This document shows positions 38,452 to 46,647 of a stretch of DNA of 64,000 bases, one piece after another. Location: assembly GCF_038002165.1 (NCBI RefSeq), contig NZ_JBBOBR010000001.1:2542001-2606000 (forward strand), given 5' to 3'. Below the pieces are notes generated by a model. It made no database searches. It saw only the letters and a program-made list of their open reading frames with translations, and had not been told where the DNA came from. Origin of the DNA: Cytobacillus sp. FSL H8-0458 (GTDB taxonomy: Bacteria; Bacillota; Bacilli; Bacillales; Cytobacillaceae). Made by a program: the position numbers and the translations under genes. Numbering within the stretch: position 1 is the stretch's first letter; every line of letters starts with the position of its first letter.

Positions 38452-39993
38452 TTATACCGGATAAACCGGATGTTTGCGGACACTGAATGTCAATTCTTTA
38501 GTCTCATACAGATTAAATCGGTTAATTAAAACATTTCTTAAATCTGAAGGTGCAACAATATCGTCAACAATTAATTCAGAGGCAAGCTTGTAGATATCAA
38601 TTGTTTCTTTATATTCCTGCTGTTTTTCCTGAACATATTTAATCTTTTCTTTCGGGTCTTCAATCGCATTGATCTTATTGGAATAAACAGCATTTACTGC
38701 TGCTTCAGGTCCCATTACTGCAATTTGTGCTGTTGGCAATGCTATGCAGCAATCAGGCTCAAATGCCGGACCAGCCATTGCATACAATCCGGCTCCATAT
38801 GCCTTTCTGACAACAACAGAGATTTTCGGAACTGTTGCAGAACTCATCGCAGCGATAAGCTTGGCACCATGACGGATAATTCCAGCTCTTTCCACCTTCG
38901 TCCCGATCATAAAACCAGGGACATCCGCCAGGAATAACAGCGGAATATGGAAAGCATCACAAAGCTGAATAAATTTCGCTGCTTTATCCGCAGAATCCAC
39001 AAATAAAACGCCGCCTTTAACCTTTGGCTGGTTGGCAATAATTCCTACAGGCCTTCCCCCTATTCGGGCAAGTCCCGTAATCAGTTCAGCAGCAAAAAGC
39101 TTCTTAATTTCAAAAAAGCTTCCTTCATCAATTAAGGAATCAATACACTCATACATGTCAAATGGGGCATTTTGATTTTTTGGGATGATTTCTTCAAGGG
39201 CGCGGCCGGATTTTGGCATGACGGCTTCAAGCCTCGCAGGTTTTTCTTTGAAGCTTGCCGGAAAGTATGCCAAATACCTTCTTGCTGACTCAATAGCCTC
39301 TTCCTCACTATAAGCAAGGACATCACCACATCCGCTGACAGAACAATGCATGCGGGCGCCGCCCATTTCTTCCAGGGTTACCTTCTCCCCGATAACCTTT
39401 TCTGCCATTCTTGGTGATCCAAGATACATAGAAGCATTTTGATCTACCATTATAACAATATCACAAAACGCAGGTATATAAGCTCCGCCGGCAGCAGATG
39501 GTCCAAAAAGGAGGCAAATCTGCGGTATCATGCCTGAAAGCTTTACCTGGTTATAAAAAATTCTTCCTGCTCCGCGTCTATTCGGAAACATCTCAAGCTG
39601 ATCGGTAATTCGAGCACCGGCAGAGTCAACCAGGTATAGAATCGGAACTTTTAACTTCTCTGCTGTCTCCTGAATACGGATGATCTTTTCAACCGTCCTC
39701 GCACCCCAGGAGCCGGCTTTTACTGTTGAATCATTCGCCATAACGCAAACAGTCTGGCCGTTTATCTTTCCAACAGCAGTAACAACTCCATCTGCAGGAA
39801 GGTCATTTTCCTCGCAGTTCGCAAATTTCCCATCTTCCTCATAGAATCCGTCATCAAACAAAAGCTCAAGCCGTCTTCTGACAAATAGTTTGTTTTGCGC
39901 TTCATTCTTTTCATGATATTTTGGATGTCCGCCCGCTTCTATTACCCTGCTTCTTTCCTGGAGCGTCTCAGTTAATGTCTTTGCAGTAGTCAT
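38452..39993 (-). CDS. Acyl-CoA carboxylase, carboxyltransferase subunit (YngE-like)
   Basis: Carboxyltransferase of a biotin-dependent acyl-CoA carboxylase. N-terminal and C-terminal crotonase-like halves with SAGARITDQLEMFPNRRGAGR near residue 122, FGPSAAGGAYIPAFCD near 160, DVPGFMIGTKVERAGIIRHGAK near 350 and MAGPAFEPD near 410. 513 residues. It is most like B. subtilis YngE, part of a methylcrotonyl-CoA carboxylase in leucine breakdown; propionyl-CoA cannot be excluded. ATG at 39993 follows GAGGAGGATGGGA. A structured repeat precedes it and separates it from the biotin carrier gene. Confidence 0.9.
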   Translation of the reverse strand: MTTAKTLTETLQERSRVIEAGGHPKYHEKNEAQNKLFVRRRLELLFDDGFYEEDGKFANCEENDLPADGVVTAVGKINGQTVCVMANDSTVKAGSWGARTVEKIIRIQETAEKLKVPILYLVDSAGARITDQLEMFPNRRGAGRIFYNQVKLSGMIPQICLLFGPSAAGGAYIPAFCDIVIMVDQNASMYLGSPRMAEKVIGEKVTLEEMGGARMHCSVSGCGDVLAYSEEEAIESARRYLAYFPASFKEKPARLEAVMPKSGRALEEIIPKNQNAPFDMYECIDSLIDEGSFFEIKKLFAAELITGLARIGGRPVGIIANQPKVKGGVLFVDSADKAAKFIQLCDAFHIPLLFLADVPGFMIGTKVERAGIIRHGAKLIAAMSSATVPKISVVVRKAYGAGLYAMAGPAFEPDCCIALPTAQIAVMGPEAAVNAVYSNKINAIEDPKEKIKYVQEKQQEYKETIDIYKLASELIVDDIVAPSDLRNVLINRFNLYETKELTFSVRKHPVYPV

Positions 39994-40009
39994 TCCCATC
40001 CTCCTCAAA

Positions 40010-40159
40010 TATAAAGTGAAACTTCAATCAGGGAGGCCTTATCCCTGATTGTTAGTTGAACCAATCGGGCCTTTACGGGCAGTTTGACCCCAAATTATCC
40101 TCCTTTGATTCCTCTGAATCTTGAAGTGGGGGTCTTACTGCCCGTTAGACTGCGATAAA
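40010..40159 (-). repeat. Structured dispersed repeat, copy 2 (carboxylase operon)
   Basis: About 150 bp, sharing ends and blocks with the copy at 13385-13543. Pairings in plus notation: CAATCAGGGA/TCCCTGATTG, CGGGCAGT/ACTGCCCG, GACCCC/GGGGTC, GATTC/GAATC and ACTTCAA/TTGAAGT. On the minus strand its end GAAGTTTCACTTTATA lies directly before the GAGGAGG of the carboxyltransferase gene, in the same orientation as copy 1 relative to spoIIGA. Confidence 0.85.
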
Positions 40160-40177
40160 TTTCCCATATTGCAATAA

Positions 40178-40248
40178 CCTGCATTGCAGGTAGTAACACG
40201 GAGCAGACGGGGCTTAGCAGCAGCCCCTTGCTCGCTGAATATGCGTGT
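40178..40248 (-). other. Second structured segment between biotin carrier and carboxyltransferase genes
   Basis: Nested pairings (plus notation): ACACG 40196-40200 with CGTGT 40244-40248, GAGCA 40201-40205 with TGCTC 40229-40233, GGGGCT 40209-40214 with AGCCCC 40222-40227. A separate hairpin CCTGC/GCAGG lies at 40178-40190. No T run follows. Not part of the shared repeat. Confidence 0.55.
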
Positions 40249-40258
40249 CCCTGCCTAC

Positions 40259-40471
40259 TTATTCAAATACAATCAGCACATCGCCTTCGTTCACAAAATC
40301 TCCTATGCTGACCTTCACTTCAGCAACTTTCCCGGCAGTTTCGCTTTCTACTGGAATTTCCATTTTCATGGATTCAAGCATTAGCACTTCCTGTCCTGCA
40401 TTAACCTCCTGGCCCGCTTCGACCAACACATTTAATACAGTACCTGCCATTGATGATGTAATTTCTTTCAT
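40259..40471 (-). CDS. Biotin carrier (biotin/lipoyl attachment) protein, YngHB-like
   Basis: Free-standing biotinyl domain of 70 residues. The biotin-accepting lysine is in [19 protein letters not shown] near residue 35, followed by [20 protein letters not shown]. It shuttles the carboxyl group between the biotin carboxylase (40487-41830) and the carboxyltransferase (38452-39993). Length fits B. subtilis YngHB (73). It begins 15 bases after the carboxylase gene. Confidence 0.9.
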   Translation of the reverse strand: MKEITSSMAGTVLNVLVEAGQEVNAGQEVLMLESMKMEIPVESETAGKVAEVKVSIGDFVNEGDVLIVFE

Positions 40472-40486
40472 TGTAATTTCCTCCTT

Positions 40487-41830
40487 TTAGTTAACGGCAA
40501 AAGCCTTCTGGGTTAGATATGATGTAGAATAATTCCCATTACGGAAATCTTCTTCTTTTAAAATCACTTTAAATAATGGGGCATTCGTTTTAATACCTTC
40601 AATTTTCAGTCCATCAAAGAATTGCAGTGCATTTTTGATTGTTTCATCCCTTGATTGGCCATAGATAATGCATTTTGCGATCATAGGATCATAAAATGGG
40701 CTGACTGCCGTATTTGAAGCATATCCGTAATCTACTCGTATCCCAGGAGAATCTGCCCATTCAAATTTTGACAATTTCCCAGGAGAAGGCATGAAGCTTA
40801 CAGGATCCTCTGCATACAGCCTAAATTCAATCGAATGGCCTTGCTGCTCTATACTGTTCTGTTCAAGGGGAAGCTTTTCCCCTCTTGCTGCAAGGAGCTG
40901 CCATTCGACAAGATCAAGTCCGGTTACTTGTTCAGTTACGGGATGCTCAACCTGAAGTCTTGTATTCATTTCAAGAAAATAATAATTCTCCTGTTCATCT
41001 ACAATAAACTCAATAGTACCGGCATTTTTATAATTGACTGCTCTGGCAGCAGTCAAAGCTGTATCATACATCTTTTGCTTTGTTTGCTCTGAAAGGAAAG
41101 GAGATGGTGATTCCTCAACTACCTTCTGATGTCTCCTCTGTATAGAGCAATCTCTTTCAAATAAGTGGACGATATTCCCATGATGATCACCAAACACCTG
41201 TATTTCTACATGTCTGGCATTCTCTATATACTTTTCTACAAAAACCTCATCAGAACCAAAATAAGCTTTGGCACGGGCCTTGGTTGAGGCAAAGGACTTA
41301 GCGAGCGCTTGCTCATTTTCACAGCGCACCATACCAATTCCTCCGCCTCCACCACTTGCCTTCAGCATGACTGGATAACCCATATCATCAGCAAGCCTGC
41401 ATGCTTCCTCGAGGGTGGAGGTTCCCTCTCCGCTACCCGGGACAACCGGTACTCCTGCTTCCTTCATGGTTTTGCGGGATACAATTTTATCCCCCATCAA
41501 TTCAATCGTTTCCGGATCCGGTCCAATAAAAGCAATCCCTGCATCAATTACGGCTCTTGCAAAGCCGGCGTTTTCCGACAAAAAACCATATCCCGGATGA
41601 ATTCCATCTGCCTTTTCCCTTTTGGCAATCTCTAGAATAGCATCTGTTTTTAAATAAGATTTATTGACAGGCGGTTCACCAATATGGAAAGCATATGTAG
41701 CTTCTTTAACAAACGGCAGGTCTTTATCTGCATCAGAATATATGGCTATAGTTTCAATTTCCATTTCACGGCAGGTTTTTATGATTCTTAAAGCAATTTC
41801 TCCCCTGTTGGCAATCAGAATTTTTCGCAC
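40487..41830 (-). CDS. Biotin carboxylase subunit of acyl-CoA carboxylase (YngHA/AccC-like)
   Basis: ATP-dependent carboxylation of biotin. ATP-grasp enzyme with IANRGEIALRIIKTCREM at the N terminus, glycine loop MLKASGGGGGIGMV near residue 158, ERDCSIQRRHQKVVEE-type motif near 228 and MNTRLQVEHPVTEQVTGLDLV near 287. 447 residues (B. subtilis YngHA 444). First gene of a three-gene operon; a near-perfect catabolite response element lies 79 bases upstream. It is likely not the essential AccC of fatty acid synthesis, since the operon includes a one-chain carboxyltransferase. Confidence 0.92.
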   Translation of the reverse strand: MRKILIANRGEIALRIIKTCREMEIETIAIYSDADKDLPFVKEATYAFHIGEPPVNKSYLKTDAILEIAKREKADGIHPGYGFLSENAGFARAVIDAGIAFIGPDPETIELMGDKIVSRKTMKEAGVPVVPGSGEGTSTLEEACRLADDMGYPVMLKASGGGGGIGMVRCENEQALAKSFASTKARAKAYFGSDEVFVEKYIENARHVEIQVFGDHHGNIVHLFERDCSIQRRHQKVVEESPSPFLSEQTKQKMYDTALTAARAVNYKNAGTIEFIVDEQENYYFLEMNTRLQVEHPVTEQVTGLDLVEWQLLAARGEKLPLEQNSIEQQGHSIEFRLYAEDPVSFMPSPGKLSKFEWADSPGIRVDYGYASNTAVSPFYDPMIAKCIIYGQSRDETIKNALQFFDGLKIEGIKTNAPLFKVILKEEDFRNGNYSTSYLTQKAFAVN

Positions 41831-41908
41831 AATCCGGCCCCTTCCTACTTGTATTAATCCTGCAATAATATATATTTCTACAATCTTCTGCTTATTTCCT
41901 GCTATTTT

Positions 41909-41922
41909 TGTAAACGCTTTCT
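41909..41922 (-). promoter_or_regulatory. Candidate cre (CcpA) site upstream of the carboxylase operon
   Basis: Minus strand AGAAAGCGTTTACA matches the catabolite response consensus TGWAARCGYTWNCW at 13 of 14 positions, 79-92 bases before the start of the biotin carboxylase gene. Implies glucose repression by CcpA. Confidence 0.6.
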
Positions 41923-42037
41923 GATTTTTATAAAAAAACTAAAAATATATTAAGTTTTCCATATGTGCAGAATTTTTTGTTTACTTGTTATATAATAATA
42001 GACAAAGAAGAAACCTTTCAACTTTAAGGAAGGTATT

Positions 42038-42051
42038 ATAAAGCGTTTACA
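42038..42051 (+). promoter_or_regulatory. Second cre-like site upstream of ylbP
   Basis: Plus strand ATAAAGCGTTTACA, 12 of 14 matches to the cre consensus. It shares the 12-mer AAAGCGTTTACA with the site at 41909-41922 in inverted orientation. Confidence 0.45.
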
Positions 42052-42093
42052 TCCGCAGAAGTCCTATACACCGATGGCTAAGGGGGAGATTTT

Positions 42094-42567
42094 ATGAACT
42101 ATAAGGTTGAAAAATTAAAGGTAAATTATAAAACTCTGGAAGAGTTTAAGAAATTTAAAGAGTATGGATTACAGGAGCTTTCCATGCTTGAAGACCTTGA
42201 AGCTAATATTATCGAAAACGACAGTGAGTCTCCATTTTATGGTATTTATTTTGGAGATAAACTTGTTGCACGCATGAGCCTTTACCAGATTGAAGCAAGA
42301 TTCGACCGCTATTTCGAACCTGCACAGGATTATTTAGAGCTATGGAAGCTTGAAGTTTTACCTGACTATCAAAACAAAGGCTATGGGCAATCACTTGTAG
42401 AATTTGCAAAAGGATTTGGACTTCCTATTAAAACAAATCCGCGTGTGAAATCAAAGGCCTTCTGGGAGAAGATGGGATTTGAACCCGTTCATTATGATAT
42501 GGAACGCGACCTGGGAGAGAATCCGCTTGCCTGGTTCCCGGCTGGTGTTAAAGAACAAACTCATTAA
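42094..42567 (+). CDS. ylbP: GNAT-family N-acetyltransferase YlbP
   Basis: Uncharacterised acetyltransferase of 157 residues (B. subtilis YlbP 160). Acetyl-CoA loop visible in WKLEVLPDYQNKGYGQSLVEFAKGF (residues about 89-113), with C-terminal KAFWEKMGFEPVHYDME. Plus-strand gene, divergent from the carboxylase operon; ATG at 42094 follows AAGGGGGAGATTTT. Confidence 0.9.
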   Translation: MNYKVEKLKVNYKTLEEFKKFKEYGLQELSMLEDLEANIIENDSESPFYGIYFGDKLVARMSLYQIEARFDRYFEPAQDYLELWKLEVLPDYQNKGYGQSLVEFAKGFGLPIKTNPRVKSKAFWEKMGFEPVHYDMERDLGENPLAWFPAGVKEQTH

Positions 42568-42600
42568 GCAGCTGTCTTCTACTATAAATGCATAAAAATG

Positions 42601-42633
42601 AGCGGACAAACTTCGTCCGCTTATTTTTATTTA
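42601..42633. terminator. Terminator between ylbP and gerR
   Basis: AGCGGAC-AAACTTC-GTCCGCT followed by TATTTTTATTT on the plus strand. Confidence 0.85.
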
Positions 42634-42644
42634 TTTACAATCAT

Positions 42645-43274
42645 CTATTTCTCAACCTTTTCAGGCTTTATTTCGGGATTTACAGTAAAATTCAGGTTTT
42701 TATGGCGGCTGCCGTCCTTGAGCCCAACAAGCTTTCTGGCACTTTCCATAATCTCTACCAATGCTTTGTAATCCTGTTCCAGCGTATTTAATTCTTTAGT
42801 TAATTTCTCATTTTCCGCTGCCAGGTAGTACATTTGCTTCTCCAGCTCCTGAATTCGTTTCTTATCACCTGGATCTTCTGCAGGTGCAGGTTTCTGAGCA
42901 TTCTCATATAAGGCTTTCAGAAAGCCGACTAATTCATCAAACTCGATTGTCCTATTAATTGCCTGAACTGTGTTTTCGCTTTTTTCAGCCTTTTCCTCAG
43001 GAACTGCACGAAGATCTTGTTCCCTTCCAGCAGCCTGCGGGTTTTTCTTCATTTCTTTTCTCTGCTTTTTTGCCAATTCAATACCTGATTTATATTGTTT
43101 TCTTACATAAGAATTCCAGCGAAATCCGCAGGCAGCCGCGGTTCTGCTTAACTGTTTGCCAACTTCTTCAAATGCCTGAAGCTGAGTTCCTCCTTCACGT
43201 ATATGACGGAGCACAACTTCTGCAAGCAGTAAATCTTCATCTTGAGACCAAGCATCCTGACGGGTTGAAGACAT
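42645..43274 (-). CDS. gerR: RsfA-family sporulation transcription regulator GerR (YlbO)
   Basis: DNA-binding protein of the RsfA/YlbO family; B. subtilis GerR (YlbO) is made under SigE and tunes mother-cell genes. The Myb/SANT-like N-terminal domain is [20 protein letters not shown] with [17 protein letters not shown] (residues 5-60). A coiled coil follows (about 145-180, [20 protein letters not shown]). 209 residues. ATG at 43274 follows AGGAGGGATACACTG. It sits beside ylbP as in B. subtilis. Confidence 0.9.
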   Translation of the reverse strand: MSSTRQDAWSQDEDLLLAEVVLRHIREGGTQLQAFEEVGKQLSRTAAACGFRWNSYVRKQYKSGIELAKKQRKEMKKNPQAAGREQDLRAVPEEKAEKSENTVQAINRTIEFDELVGFLKALYENAQKPAPAEDPGDKKRIQELEKQMYYLAAENEKLTKELNTLEQDYKALVEIMESARKLVGLKDGSRHKNLNFTVNPEIKPEKVEK

Positions 43275-43382
43275 CAGTGTATCCCTCCTAGTGTTTTTCT
43301 TTATACATATGCCAATGCTAGAAAAGATAGACTGATATCATATTATAAAATGTAACTTTATTCATTCCCGCAAAGAATACAC

Positions 43383-44141
43383 TTATGGCTTATTCAGGAA
43401 ACTGTCAACTTTGGCATGGTGTGCTTCTCCCTCCCATAAAACCGAACAGCAGCGCACTTCTTGGTCAATTCTCTCTTCTAAGCCAGCTTTCGCCCACTTA
43501 TTTACAAGAAGATCTTTATAAGCTTCCAAAACCTCACTCTCAAGCCTAAGCATTCTTTCCAGAAAACTCAGACACCCATCGGCTGAATCCCCCTGAAAGA
43601 CTGAATGTATGAAACCTAATTCTTTTAATTCTTCTTCAGTATATAATTTTGCTTCCATTAGCATTCTCATGGCATTGGCAGGAAGCATCTTTTCCATAAT
43701 GATGGAACCGCCGCCCCAGCCGGTTGTTATAGCTAAAGTTCCTTGAATGAAACCGGCTTTTATTCCTGCTTTGGCAATCCGGTAATCACATGCAGCAGCG
43801 AGCTCACAGCCTCCGCCGACAGCTGTTCCATTCAATATGGCAATAGTTGGTTTTCGCAAGAATAGTAATTTTTTTAAAAGAGCAGCCATTCTGCTTAGCA
43901 TTCCAAAGGCCTTACTTTCTGTCTTTAAATTGTGAAAGGAAGATAGATCCCCTCCTGAGCAAAAAGCCTGGTCTCCCTCACCGGTAATCGCAAGCGCCTT
44001 AACTGATTTCTTACCAGCCATATGAATTGCGGTCTCCAGACCATCCATAACCTCATAGTTTATGGCATTTCTTTTTTCAGGTCTGTTAATCCTGAAAATT
44101 AACAGGCCATTCTCATATTCTTCAAATATGTAAGGTTTCAT
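43383..44141 (-). CDS. Enoyl-CoA hydratase/isomerase family protein
   Basis: Crotonase-family protein of 252 residues. RINRPEKRNAINYEVMDGL near residue 17 and the oxyanion-hole segments ITGEGDQAFCSGGDLSSFH near 52 and AILNGTAVGGGCELAAACDYRIA near 100 are present. The catalytic glutamates are not clearly both conserved, so the reaction (hydratase or isomerase) cannot be set from sequence. The nearby acyl-CoA carboxylase operon suggests branched-chain or fatty acid breakdown, but gerR and ylbP intervene. Confidence 0.85.
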   Translation of the reverse strand: MKPYIFEEYENGLLIFRINRPEKRNAINYEVMDGLETAIHMAGKKSVKALAITGEGDQAFCSGGDLSSFHNLKTESKAFGMLSRMAALLKKLLFLRKPTIAILNGTAVGGGCELAAACDYRIAKAGIKAGFIQGTLAITTGWGGGSIIMEKMLPANAMRMLMEAKLYTEEELKELGFIHSVFQGDSADGCLSFLERMLRLESEVLEAYKDLLVNKWAKAGLEERIDQEVRCCSVLWEGEAHHAKVDSFLNKP

Positions 44142-44239
44142 GGCTGCCTCCTTGAATTTTGTTTAAACTATTTTTAATATTAGCAAAAATATAGCTAGGC
44201 TTGTACTAATAATGAATAAATCGATGCTTTAAAACGACA

Positions 44240-44268
44240 AAAGCACAAGAACTAAGTTCTTGTGCTTT
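44240..44268 (-). terminator. Terminator of ylbN-rpmF
   Basis: AAAGCACAAGAAC-TTAG-TTCTTGTGCTTTT on the minus strand, 12 bases after the rpmF stop. Confidence 0.85.
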
Positions 44269-44280
44269 GTATCTAAAGGA

Positions 44281-44454
44281 TTAGTCGTTAACTACTTCTT
44301 TTCCTTTGTAAGTTCCGCAAGCTTTGCAAACGCGGTGAGCAAGTTTCATTTCACCACAGTTTGGGCATTCCACCATACCAGGAACCTGTAATTTAAAATG
44401 GGTACGACGTTTTCTCTTCGCAGTTTTAGATGTTCTTCTAAAAGGTACAGCCAT
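44281..44454 (-). CDS. rpmF: 50S ribosomal protein L32
   Basis: Ribosomal protein of 57 residues, [20 protein letters not shown], with a complete zinc ribbon CPNCGEM...CKACG. Zinc-type L32 with all four cysteines. ATG at 44454 follows AAGGAGGTGGGAAGA. It follows ylbN, the usual YceD-rpmF pair. Confidence 0.98.
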   Translation of the reverse strand: MAVPFRRTSKTAKRKRRTHFKLQVPGMVECPNCGEMKLAHRVCKACGTYKGKEVVND

Positions 44455-44572
44455 TCTTCCCACCTCCTTAAAGAGTATTAGAGGATGTCCATAGGAATTG
44501 GACAAACCCATTAAGAAAGTTATGAAGGCCAGAGCAAGCTGGTGTCTTCAAGTGCTTCTTGTTTTTCTTCCG

Positions 44573-45097
44573 TTATGAATCGGAAGAAGGATCATTCTGA
44601 TCAAAAAATTGAGCAAGTCCGGCAAGACGAGGATCTACTTTATCCTGTTTATCCTGCTCATGAATGACCTCCCAATCCTTACCGGATTGCGGAGCTCCCT
44701 CTTCACTGCTGTCTTCGCAGAAAACTTGCATTGGGACTTCGAGTAAAAGGATCTCATGAAGGATCGGATTTAAATCAATCACATCCCCTTTTACCTGGTG
44801 AACTTCCTCTTCAGTCTCATAATCAGGACCTTTTAAAAGGAAAGTTTCGTTTGTTTCAACATTAATTGGATAATTTACGTCAACTAAAGTACGAGAACAA
44901 GGCAGTATTAAATGACCCTTTATAGTTAAATGAAAAGTCACTTTGGCAGAATCGATATCCGCACGGCCAGTCACATGCATTGGTGATGCACCGCGTATTT
45001 CCGGATTCAATTTCATGACCTCATCAGCATTGACAGTTTCATCAATGGGAAAGTCCTTGCTTCGATATTTTTGTAACTGACTTAAAGTCCATTTCAT
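44573..45097 (-). CDS. ylbN: YceD/DUF177 family protein YlbN
   Basis: DUF177 protein, 174 residues, paired with rpmF across bacteria and linked to 23S rRNA accumulation in plants and bacteria. Family features: INVETNETFLLKGP, VIDLNPILHEILLLEVPMQVFC (residues about 105-126) and the C-terminal KVDPRLAGLAQFFDQND. ATG at 45097 (MKWTLSQLQKY) follows AAGGGGTGATTCGT. A consensus promoter lies just upstream. Confidence 0.93.
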   Translation of the reverse strand: MKWTLSQLQKYRSKDFPIDETVNADEVMKLNPEIRGASPMHVTGRADIDSAKVTFHLTIKGHLILPCSRTLVDVNYPINVETNETFLLKGPDYETEEEVHQVKGDVIDLNPILHEILLLEVPMQVFCEDSSEEGAPQSGKDWEVIHEQDKQDKVDPRLAGLAQFFDQNDPSSDS

Positions 45098-45124
45098 ACG
45101 AATCACCCCAAGGCAACAAAGGTA

Positions 45125-45153
45125 ATTATAGCCTTCCTATAATTATTTGTCAA
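45125..45153 (-). promoter_or_regulatory. Consensus sigma-A promoter of ylbN-rpmF
   Basis: Minus strand TTGACA at 45148-45153 and TATAAT at 45125-45130 with a 17-base spacer: a perfect match to consensus. Its -35 element overlaps that of the divergent promoter by five bases. Confidence 0.88.
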
Positions 45154-45175
45154 TATTTTTTCTTTACACTATAAT
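45147..45175 (+). promoter_or_regulatory. Divergent sigma-A promoter towards ylbM
   Basis: Plus strand TTGTCA at 45147-45152 and TATAAT at 45170-45175 with a 17-base spacer. The predicted start is about 140 bases before ylbM. Confidence 0.75.
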
Positions 45176-45324
45176 GTAGCTATTATCATACTATTGAAGG
45201 CTTCATTAGTAAAAAGTTTTTTTGCGGGATTTAGAGATTTTGTTTACTCGGCAAGGCGGTTCCGCTTCTTTTAATACTTTTTCCAATACATATCTTTTTA
45301 AACCTTTTCGAGGAGTATGTCAAT

Positions 45325-46539
45325 ATGAATGCAACAGGTGTAATTGTAGAATATAATCCTTTTCATAATGGCCATGCCTTCCATTTGGAGCAGGCCAAAT
45401 ATATTTCAGGTGCAGAAACCATTATTGCGGTCATGAGCGGCAACTTTCTGCAGAGAGGAGAACCTGCGTTAGTTTCAAAATGGAAACGAGCAGAAATGGC
45501 ACTAAAGGCGGGTGCAGATATTGTATTTGAACTTCCCTACCAGTTTGCTGTTCAGCAGGCAGATATTTTCGCAAGCGGAGCAGTGTCCATTCTCGAAGCA
45601 GCCGGCTGCAGCAGCTTATGCTTCGGGAGTGAATCTGGCAATATGGAAAGCTTTCACCAAACGCTGTCATTTCTCGGAAAACATCATGCTGCCTACCAGG
45701 AAAGGGTCAGAGTACACCTGGATGCGGGGGTCAGTTATCCAAAAGCAACATCAATGGCATTCCTTGATTTGAACCCTGAAGATGAATTGGTTGACCTTTC
45801 AAAACCGAATAACATTCTTGGCTTTCAATATTTAAAGTCAGCCCGCAGGATAAATTCATCTATGCAGCTTTTTACAGTTGCAAGAAAAAGCGCAGGATAT
45901 CATGACGAACAATTTTCTTCTGAATCTATAGCAAGTGCGACAAGCATAAGAAAAGCACTTTTTACCGGGAATGGAGAGATTGAAGCCATTCGCCAATATG
46001 TTCCGGAAACTACATATCAGGGTTTACTTCAATACAAAAAAGAGTTTGGTGCATTTCATCAATGGGAACAATACTGGCCTTTTTTAAAATTCCGCCTGGT
46101 TCATCTTCAGCCGGAAAAGTTAAGATGCATTTATGAAATGGAAGAAGGCCTGGAGCATAGATTTTTATCAGCAGCAATTCAGGCAGAAAGCTTTCAGCAT
46201 TTCATGGAAAAGATTAAAACAAAGAGGTACACATGGACAAGACTTCAGCGGGCTTGTGTACATATCCTTACAAATACAGAAAAAACAGAGATGCCCAATA
46301 AACCATTAAAAGCGGAATATCTTCGTCTTTTGGGGATGTCCAAGAATGGAAGGAAGTATTTAAACCTGCATAAGTCTGACTTAAAACTTCCGCTGATATC
46401 AAGAATTTCATCACAGGCTGCACAACAGCTGCATTTGGATATTAAAGCCTCCCGGGTATATGTAATGGGCATGCAGGCTGCTGAGGACCGAAGTCTCATG
46501 CAGCAGGAATTTAACCAGCCTCCTATTATGGTTGACTAA
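45325..46539 (+). CDS. ylbM: tRNA(Met) cytidine acetate ligase TmcAL (YlbM)
   Basis: Makes N4-acetylcytidine at the wobble position of elongator tRNA-Met using acetate and ATP. Nucleotidyltransferase-type motif IVEYNPFHNGHAFHLEQA near residue 8, VMSGNFLQRGEPALVSKW near 36, and SATSIRKAL near 205. 404 residues (B. subtilis 415). ATG at 45325 follows CGAGGAGTATGTCAAT. Placed between ylbN and ylbL, transcribed in the opposite direction to them. Confidence 0.94.
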   Translation: MNATGVIVEYNPFHNGHAFHLEQAKYISGAETIIAVMSGNFLQRGEPALVSKWKRAEMALKAGADIVFELPYQFAVQQADIFASGAVSILEAAGCSSLCFGSESGNMESFHQTLSFLGKHHAAYQERVRVHLDAGVSYPKATSMAFLDLNPEDELVDLSKPNNILGFQYLKSARRINSSMQLFTVARKSAGYHDEQFSSESIASATSIRKALFTGNGEIEAIRQYVPETTYQGLLQYKKEFGAFHQWEQYWPFLKFRLVHLQPEKLRCIYEMEEGLEHRFLSAAIQAESFQHFMEKIKTKRYTWTRLQRACVHILTNTEKTEMPNKPLKAEYLRLLGMSKNGRKYLNLHKSDLKLPLISRISSQAAQQLHLDIKASRVYVMGMQAAEDRSLMQQEFNQPPIMVD

Positions 46540-46588
46540 ATTCTGTACTGCAGTCTCTATTAAAGACTAATAGCTCCAGATATTAAAG

Positions 46589-46625
46589 AAAAGCCAGCGG
46601 CATCTCTCGATTGCCGCTGGCTTTT
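46589..46625. terminator. Bidirectional terminator between ylbM and ylbL
   Basis: AAAGCCAGCGGCA...TGCCGCTGGCTTTTT, an eleven-bp GC-rich stem with A and T runs on either side. Confidence 0.92.
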
Positions 46626-46647
46626 TGCTGCCGGCTGAAAGTTTTTT

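Noticed and set aside
41831..41990. SigE promoter for the acyl-CoA carboxylase operon
   Set aside because: AT-rich partial matches only, with wrong spacing between the two boxes.
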